64,000 bases of DNA from an uncultured Blautia sp. (GTDB taxonomy: Bacteria; Bacillota; Clostridia; Lachnospirales; Lachnospiraceae). This document shows, in pieces, positions 59,029 through 64,000 of the stretch. Every line of letters begins with the position of its first letter. The first letter of the stretch is position 1. Position numbers and translations under genes: made by a program. The stretch is taken from positions 1-64,000 of the forward strand of contig CALBGI010000062.1 in assembly GCA_937893675.1 (NCBI GenBank). Direction: 5' to 3'. The notes under the pieces were generated by a model. It had not been told where the DNA came from. It searched no databases and saw only the letters and a list, made by a program, of their open reading frames with translations.

Positions 59029-60150
59029 ATGGATAATTTCGAGAGGGACAGCTATTATTTCAGCAGTTACATTTACGGGGAGAATGAACAAAAAAGAGAA
59101 GAGGCTCTCAAAAATGCCAGGGAGAGCGGCGCGGCAGCGGCCTGGGATAAGTGGCGGTGCGCCATTTTGGTGGAGACAGAGCGCAGCTTTTTTGACACCG
59201 TGAGAGATACCCTGCCGGATGAGATCCGAAAGGGGACAAGGCGAAAGTTTGATTATTACAATTTGAATTCCTGGCAGTCTGTACTCCTGTTTTCCGATGA
59301 GCACTGTGATTATCAGCTGGTGGCAAAGCAGCTGTATGTATTTCTGAAACGCCGCTATACGGATACTCTGCATCTGGCGGTGAGCAGTCGTTTTGAAGGC
59401 TGTGCCTCCCTTCCGGAGGTTTTCCGGGGGCTGGACCGCCAGATGGAGGAGAAGTATTATCATCCGGATATCCATGTGTTTACGGACGGGGAAGATGCAT
59501 ACGGGACGATCAAGGAAGAGGTGCAGGACTCCCGGCTTCTGGAACTGATCTCCGGAGATATCAGCCGCAAGAATGTAGAGAAGCTCTGCAGCCATTTTGA
59601 ATGTCTGGTCAACAAATACCAGAACGATATCCGGTATTCCGGCATGTATGTGAAATTTGTGTTTTCCAGTGTCATCCAGGAGCTTTTCTGGGAGCCGGAG
59701 TTTGCGAGAGATCAGAATCTGAAGGAGGAGATCGATAAGCTGTACAGCTGCGGCAGCGTTTCCAAAATTCTCGAAGTGGCGAAGGAAAACATTGAGAAAT
59801 ACTGCAGCTTTATCAATGAGACCATGGAGGAGACCAGGCAGAAGATACATGCGGCCAAAGACTATATTGCAAAAAACTGCAGTCAGCCGCTGGATATGAA
59901 GATGATCGCCGGTCTTGTTGGAATGTCTCAGGGATATCTGGGATATGTTTTTCAGAAGGAAACCGGAATGAGCATCCAGCGCTACATCCGTGTCTGCCGC
60001 ATGGAGCTGGCGAAAGAGCTGTTGGGACAGCCGGAGCTTACGGTGGAGCAGGTAAGCGAAAGTACCGGATTCTTCAATGTCAACTATTTCTGCAAAAGTT
60101 ATTATGATTTTTATGGAAGATTGCCAGGGGAGGGGGAGACAGAAATCTGA
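59029..60150 (+). CDS. AraC-family transcriptional regulator
   Basis: A regulator of about 373 residues. The C-terminal AraC DNA-binding domain (about 265-370) has two helix-turn-helix units: PLDMKMIAGLVGMSQGYLGYVFQKETG and VEQVSESTGFFNVNYFCKSYYDFYG, cited as regions. The N-terminal part (1-260) has a GGDEF-like or sensory fold typical of two-component AraC proteins but no receiver domain, so the signal is unknown. Start at 59029 follows GTGAGG; an ATG at 59011 is also possible. It lies one base before the lipid kinase gene and may regulate it. Confidence 0.82.
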   Translation: MDNFERDSYYFSSYIYGENEQKREEALKNARESGAAAAWDKWRCAILVETERSFFDTVRDTLPDEIRKGTRRKFDYYNLNSWQSVLLFSDEHCDYQLVAKQLYVFLKRRYTDTLHLAVSSRFEGCASLPEVFRGLDRQMEEKYYHPDIHVFTDGEDAYGTIKEEVQDSRLLELISGDISRKNVEKLCSHFECLVNKYQNDIRYSGMYVKFVFSSVIQELFWEPEFARDQNLKEEIDKLYSCGSVSKILEVAKENIEKYCSFINETMEETRQKIHAAKDYIAKNCSQPLDMKMIAGLVGMSQGYLGYVFQKETGMSIQRYIRVCRMELAKELLGQPELTVEQVSESTGFFNVNYFCKSYYDFYGRLPGEGETEI

Positions 60151-60151
60151 T

Positions 60152-61093
60152 ATGAAGAAAAAAATGCTTTTTATATTCAACCCCAAGGCAGGAAAAGGAA
60201 AGATAAAGACCAGCCTTTTGGATATCGTGGACGTATTCAACAAGGGCGGCTATGAGGTGATGATACGGGCGACGCAGCATCCCAGGGACGCGTACGAGCA
60301 GGCCAGAGATTATGCGGAAGAAATGGATCTGATCGTGTGCAGCGGGGGAGACGGCACGCTGGACGAGGTAGTGACCGGTGTGATGGAGAAAAAAAGCTCG
60401 GTTCCCATTGGTTATATTCCCGCGGGAAGCACCAACGATTTTGCAAACAGCCTGTTTATGCCCAAAAACATGGTGGCAGCAGCCTCCATGATCATGGAAG
60501 AACAGCTGTATCACTGTGATATCGGGCAGTTCAATGAGCAGGTGTTTGCCTACATAGCGGCCTTTGGCCTGTTTACCGATGTCTCCTATGAGACAGACCA
60601 GGATTTGAAGAATATTCTGGGGCATGTGGCCTATCTTCTGGAGGGGATGAAACGCCTTCTGGACATCAAATCCTTCCATATGAAAGTGACAGCCGGAGAG
60701 CTGTGCGTGGAGGATGATTTTATCTTTGGCATGGTGACGAATTCCCGTTCCGTCGGCGGCTTCAAAAACCTGACCGGCCGAAACGTGGATATGAATGACG
60801 GGCTTTTTGAGGTGACCCTTATCACAAGGCCCAGGAATCCCTTGGAGCTTCAGGAGATCGTGGGAGCGATGCTGAAAGCGGAGGACAATACAGACCTGAT
60901 CCATTCCTTCAAAAGCGCCCATCTGGTGCTGGAGGCGGAGGAAAGCGTGCCCTGGACCCTGGACGGAGAGTTTGGCGGAAACCACAACCGGGTAGAGATT
61001 ACCAATCACCATCAGGCTTTGAACCTGTATTTAAAAAGCACAAAAAAATTGTCGGACTCCCAGAGGGAGATTGCGGATAACATAAAGAGCTGA
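60152..61093 (+). CDS. Diacylglycerol kinase family lipid kinase
   Basis: A 313-residue kinase of the DgkB/YegS family, which phosphorylates diacylglycerol or a related lipid for phospholipid recycling. Family motifs are FNPKAGKG (start), SGGDGTLDEVVTG (nucleotide binding) and PAGSTNDFA. A magnesium-site region DMNDGLFEV and a C-terminal beta domain follow. It begins one base after the AraC stop codon; the longer frame inside araC is rejected. GGGGAGGGGG lies upstream. Confidence 0.9.
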   Translation: MKKKMLFIFNPKAGKGKIKTSLLDIVDVFNKGGYEVMIRATQHPRDAYEQARDYAEEMDLIVCSGGDGTLDEVVTGVMEKKSSVPIGYIPAGSTNDFANSLFMPKNMVAAASMIMEEQLYHCDIGQFNEQVFAYIAAFGLFTDVSYETDQDLKNILGHVAYLLEGMKRLLDIKSFHMKVTAGELCVEDDFIFGMVTNSRSVGGFKNLTGRNVDMNDGLFEVTLITRPRNPLELQEIVGAMLKAEDNTDLIHSFKSAHLVLEAEESVPWTLDGEFGGNHNRVEITNHHQALNLYLKSTKKLSDSQREIADNIKS

Positions 61094-61110
61094 GGAAGAG
61101 GAGAGAGAGA

Positions 61111-63225
61111 ATGGGAGAATATATCAATGTGACGGAGACTTTTGGATGCGACGTGTTTAACGATTCCGTGATGCAGGAGCGGCTTCCCAAAAAGGTGTAC
61201 AAAGAGCTGAAGCAGACCATTGAGGAGGGCAAGGAGCTCTCCATGGAAATTGCGGATGTGGTTGCCCACGAGATGAAGGAGTGGGCCATAGAAAAAGGAG
61301 CAACCCACTACAGCCACTGGTTCCAGCCGCTGACCGGCGTGACGGCAGAGAAGCACGATGCCTTTATCACAGCTCCCATGGAGAACGGCAAGGTTCTCAT
61401 GAGCTTTTCCGGCAAGGAGCTCATCAAGGGGGAACCGGACGCGTCCTCCTTCCCCTCCGGCGGATTAAGAGCGACCTTCGAGGCGCGGGGATACACGGCA
61501 TGGGACTGTACCTCACCGGCCTTTGTCCGCCATGACGCAGCCGGCGGAACGCTTTGCATTCCCACGGCCTTTTGTTCTTATACCGGAGAGGCGCTGGACC
61601 AGAAAACTCCCCTTCTGCGCTCCATGGAGGCGATCAATGTACAGGCCCTTCGTCTGCTCCGCCTGTTTGGAAACACAACCTCAAAAAGAGTGACGCCGTC
61701 TGTGGGAGCAGAGCAGGAGTATTTCCTCATTGACAAGGAAATGTGGCTGAAAAGAAAGGACCTGATCTATACCGGACGTACCCTGTTCGGCGCCATGCCG
61801 CCGAAAGGCCAGGAGATGGACGACCATTACCTGGGCACGATCCGACAGCGGATTTCCGGATATATGAAAGAGGTCAACGAAGAGTGCTGGAAGCTGGGAG
61901 TTTCCGCAAAAACACAGCACAACGAGGCAGCGCCTGCCCAGCATGAGCTTGCGCCCATTTACGCGCCGGCAAACATTGCGGCGGATCACAACCAGATCAT
62001 GATGCGGATCCTCAAAAAGGTTGCCAGCCGGCATGGCCTGCGCTGTCTTCTTCACGAAAAACCGTTTATCGGCGTGAACGGAAGCGGCAAGCACAACAAC
62101 TGGTCTCTGATCACAGATGACGGCATCAACCTTTTGGACCCGGGAAAAACACCCCATGAGAACATTCAGTTTCTTCTGGTCCTCACCTGCATTCTCAAAG
62201 CGGTGGATGAACATGCGGACCTTCTCCGGGAATCTGCGGCAGATGTGGGCAACGACCACCGTCTGGGCGGCCATGAGGCGCCCCCCGCGATCATTTCTGT
62301 TTTTTTGGGCGAGCAGCTCTCGGATGTGCTGGAGCAGCTGATCAGCACCGGAACCGCTACCCACAGCATCAAGGGCGGCAGACTGAAAACCGGAGTTACC
62401 ACCTTGCCGGACTTTATGAAGGATGCCACGGACCGGAACCGTACCTCCCCCTTCGCCTTTACGGGAAACAAATTTGAGTTTCGTATGGTGGGAGCAAGAG
62501 ATTCGGTTTCCTCCTGCAATACCGTGCTCAATACCATTGCGGCGCAGGTGTTCAAGGAGGCCTGCGACCGTCTGGAGCAGGCGGAAGATTTTGACATGGC
62601 GGTCCATGATCTGATCAAGGAATTTGCCACAGAGCATCAGCGCATTGTCTTTAACGGAAACGGATATGCGAAGGAGTGGGAGGAGGAGGCCAAAAGAAGA
62701 GGCCTGCCCAATCTGCCGTCCATGGTGGACGCCATTCCCGCGCTGACAACAGAAAAATCCGTAAAGCTTTTTGAGGAGTTCGGCGTATTTACCAGAGCGG
62801 AGCTTGCCTCCCGCGCGGAGATACAGTATGAGATTTACGCAAAGGCCATTAACATCGAGGCAAAGACGATGATCGATATTGCCACAAAGCAGATCATCCC
62901 GGCGGTCATCCGCTACACGACGGTTCTTGCGGATTCCATCAATGCCATCCGCAAGGTGGGCCCCATTGATGTGAGCGTGCAGCTGGGACTTCTTCAGAAA
63001 GCGTCCGGGCTTTTGAAGGATACCAACGAGGCCATGGCAGAGCTTGGAAAAATCGTGGCGCAGATCACGGAATATCCCGAAGGCCATGACCGGGCAAGAT
63101 ACTGCCGCGACAGAGTGTTCCCGGCGATGGAGGCGCTGCGCCGCCCGGTGGACGAGCTGGAAATGATCGTGGACAAGGATATGTGGCCCATGCCGTCCTA
63201 TGGAGATCTGATTTTTGAAGTATAA
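61111..63225 (+). CDS. glnN: Glutamine synthetase type III (GlnN)
   Basis: A 704-residue enzyme that makes glutamine from glutamate and ammonia with ATP. The length and motifs match GSIII: HYSHWFQPLTG near residue 67, AGAEQEYFLID-like VGAEQEYFLID, AKTQHNEAAPAQHELAP and NGSGKHNNWSL, plus the long C-terminal extension. GSI and GSII are about 360-470 residues. AGAGGAGAG precedes the ATG. It is followed within 14 bases by a MoxR-type ATPase gene. Confidence 0.95.
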   Translation: MGEYINVTETFGCDVFNDSVMQERLPKKVYKELKQTIEEGKELSMEIADVVAHEMKEWAIEKGATHYSHWFQPLTGVTAEKHDAFITAPMENGKVLMSFSGKELIKGEPDASSFPSGGLRATFEARGYTAWDCTSPAFVRHDAAGGTLCIPTAFCSYTGEALDQKTPLLRSMEAINVQALRLLRLFGNTTSKRVTPSVGAEQEYFLIDKEMWLKRKDLIYTGRTLFGAMPPKGQEMDDHYLGTIRQRISGYMKEVNEECWKLGVSAKTQHNEAAPAQHELAPIYAPANIAADHNQIMMRILKKVASRHGLRCLLHEKPFIGVNGSGKHNNWSLITDDGINLLDPGKTPHENIQFLLVLTCILKAVDEHADLLRESAADVGNDHRLGGHEAPPAIISVFLGEQLSDVLEQLISTGTATHSIKGGRLKTGVTTLPDFMKDATDRNRTSPFAFTGNKFEFRMVGARDSVSSCNTVLNTIAAQVFKEACDRLEQAEDFDMAVHDLIKEFATEHQRIVFNGNGYAKEWEEEAKRRGLPNLPSMVDAIPALTTEKSVKLFEEFGVFTRAELASRAEIQYEIYAKAINIEAKTMIDIATKQIIPAVIRYTTVLADSINAIRKVGPIDVSVQLGLLQKASGLLKDTNEAMAELGKIVAQITEYPEGHDRARYCRDRVFPAMEALRRPVDELEMIVDKDMWPMPSYGDLIFEV

Positions 63226-63238
63226 CTGGAGGAATACC

Positions 63239-64000
63239 ATGGAAGATTTGAAATTTTTGGAGGAGCAGGGAGTTTCCCCGGAGCTGATCCGCCAGACTGC
63301 AGAATTCCGGAAGGCCCATGAGGTGCCGGAACAGGCGGCGGGGCGGATCGTGAAGCCCTCCATTCCTTTCTACGGAAAGGAGATTCTGGAAATGGCGATC
63401 GCGGCTCTTCTGAAGGGAGAAAATCTTCTCCTGGCAGGTCCAAAGGCAACCGGAAAAAACGTGCTGGCGGAAAACCTGGCCTATCTGTTCGGAAGACCCT
63501 CCTACAATGTGTCGTTTCATGTGAATACCAACAGCGGAGATCTGATCGGGACCGATACCTTTGTGGACAACGAGGTGCGCTTAAGGAAGGGCAGCATTTA
63601 CCAGTGTGCCGAGTACGGCGGCTTCGGCATTCTGGACGAGATCAACATGGCGAAGAACGATGCGGTTTCCGTGCTGCATGCAACCCTGGATTACCGCCGT
63701 TTTATCGATGTGCCCGGCTATGACAAAATTGAGCTTCATCCGGCGGCGCGTTTTATCGGAACCATGAACTACGGCTATGCGGGCACGAAGGAGCTGAACG
63801 AGGCTCTGGTCTCCCGTTTTCTGGTCATAGACATGCCGGCACAGACACAGGAATCCCTGACCTTTATTTTTGACAAAATGTTTCCCAACGCAAAAAAAAC
63901 TGCAGTAGAGCAGTTCTGCGGCGTATTTCTTGACCTGCAGCTGAAATCCATGAACAGTGAGATTTCCACCAAGGCGCTGGACCTGCGGGGGCTTCTGGCG
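63239..64000 (+). CDS. MoxR/CbbQ-type AAA ATPase (partial, runs off the window)
   Basis: The start and about 254 residues of an AAA ATPase are visible. Walker A reads GPKATGKN rather than GPPGTGKT, Walker B is GILDEINMA, and the sensor segment is TMNYGYAGTKELNEALVSRF. Proteins of this class remodel or activate partner proteins, often with a von Willebrand factor A protein encoded next door. The partner would lie beyond the window. GGAGG lies six bases ahead of the ATG. Confidence 0.85.
   Translation, partial: MEDLKFLEEQGVSPELIRQTAEFRKAHEVPEQAAGRIVKPSIPFYGKEILEMAIAALLKGENLLLAGPKATGKNVLAENLAYLFGRPSYNVSFHVNTNSGDLIGTDTFVDNEVRLRKGSIYQCAEYGGFGILDEINMAKNDAVSVLHATLDYRRFIDVPGYDKIELHPAARFIGTMNYGYAGTKELNEALVSRFLVIDMPAQTQESLTFIFDKMFPNAKKTAVEQFCGVFLDLQLKSMNSEISTKALDLRGLLA

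Noticed and set aside
61681..63363. 560-residue open frame opposite glnN
   Set aside because: A shadow frame; no ribosome binding site and no family resemblance.

Overview
The window looks like a chromosomal segment of an endospore-forming Clostridium-type Firmicute, most likely Lachnospiraceae. The evidence is strong AAAGGAGG ribosome binding sites, moderate GC, a ribosomal protein cluster rpsF-ssb-rpsR-gdpP-rplI-dnaB, a sporulation/division cluster (hup-rqcP-yabP-yabQ-divIC-spoIIE-tilS-hpt-ftsH), a CotS-type spore coat kinase, a PPi-type phosphofructokinase, a type III glutamine synthetase (GlnN) and many small clostridial DUF proteins (DUF951, DUF1858, DUF3795, DUF6718-like). The genus is not resolved. 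No rRNA, tRNA, CRISPR array, intact insertion sequence or phage was seen.

Layout. 1-2.7 kb (minus strand): a frameshifted small lipoprotein, a DUF3795 protein and PPi-phosphofructokinase. 3-11.2 kb (plus): class B sortase, sirtuin, DUF951, then rpsF-ssb-rpsR, gdpP-rplI-dnaB and a MerR-type regulator. Two arrays of structured tandem repeats sit here, with 60-bp units between ssb and rpsR and 72-bp units after dnaB. 11.2-13.3 kb: a broken DUF3267 gene and a secreted alpha/beta hydrolase. 13.3-25.9 kb: a peptide-utilisation island with a divergent CodY-family regulator, an M28/DUF4910-like peptidase, an aminotransferase, a complete Opp/Dpp-type ABC importer, two M24 peptidases and a small helical protein. 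26-31 kb: a PucR/CdaR-type regulator divergent from a three-gene operon (SDR, Cys-rich protein of unknown function, GcvT-family protein). 31-35.7 kb: ferredoxin, DUF1858, MecA, a DUF6718-like protein, a GH18 glycosidase and a CwlD-like amidase. 35.8-48.2 kb: two overlapping large membrane proteins (DUF2298/GT-C-like), tsaC-rpiB-dCMP deaminase-proS-cca, CotS-like kinase, phosphosugar mutase and mazG. 48.2-55.5 kb: the hup-to-ftsH cluster. 55.8-64 kb: GH13 maltodextrin hydrolase, class II aldolase, AraC regulator, diacylglycerol kinase-like protein, glnN and the start of a MoxR-type ATPase that runs off the window.

How parts fit together. The most coherent accessory module is the CodY-like/peptidase/aminotransferase/Opp/M24 island. 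The regulator keeps the CodY fold and winged helix, but the isoleucine-binding Arg61 of Bacillus CodY aligns with Tyr. Two copies of a near-identical 17-bp palindrome lie in the divergent promoter region, and one abuts the putative -35 of the peptidase operon. A near-canonical CodY box precedes the solute-binding protein gene. Together these suggest a locally acting CodY paralogue that controls peptide uptake and breakdown, perhaps with a different ligand. The PucR-SDR-unknown-GcvT cluster is a second candidate for an undescribed pathway, possibly folate-dependent demethylation of a small molecule.

Two genes (the codY-like gene and the DUF6718-like gene) have strong ribosome binding sites but no ATG/GTG/TTG at the right distance. 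In both, an ATT codon lies there. The spoIIE promoter has -35 and -10 hexamers 21 bp apart with Spo0A-box-like heptamers, the arrangement known from Bacillus Spo0A-activated sigma-A promoters, in front of a SpoIIE that lacks the usual multi-pass membrane domain.
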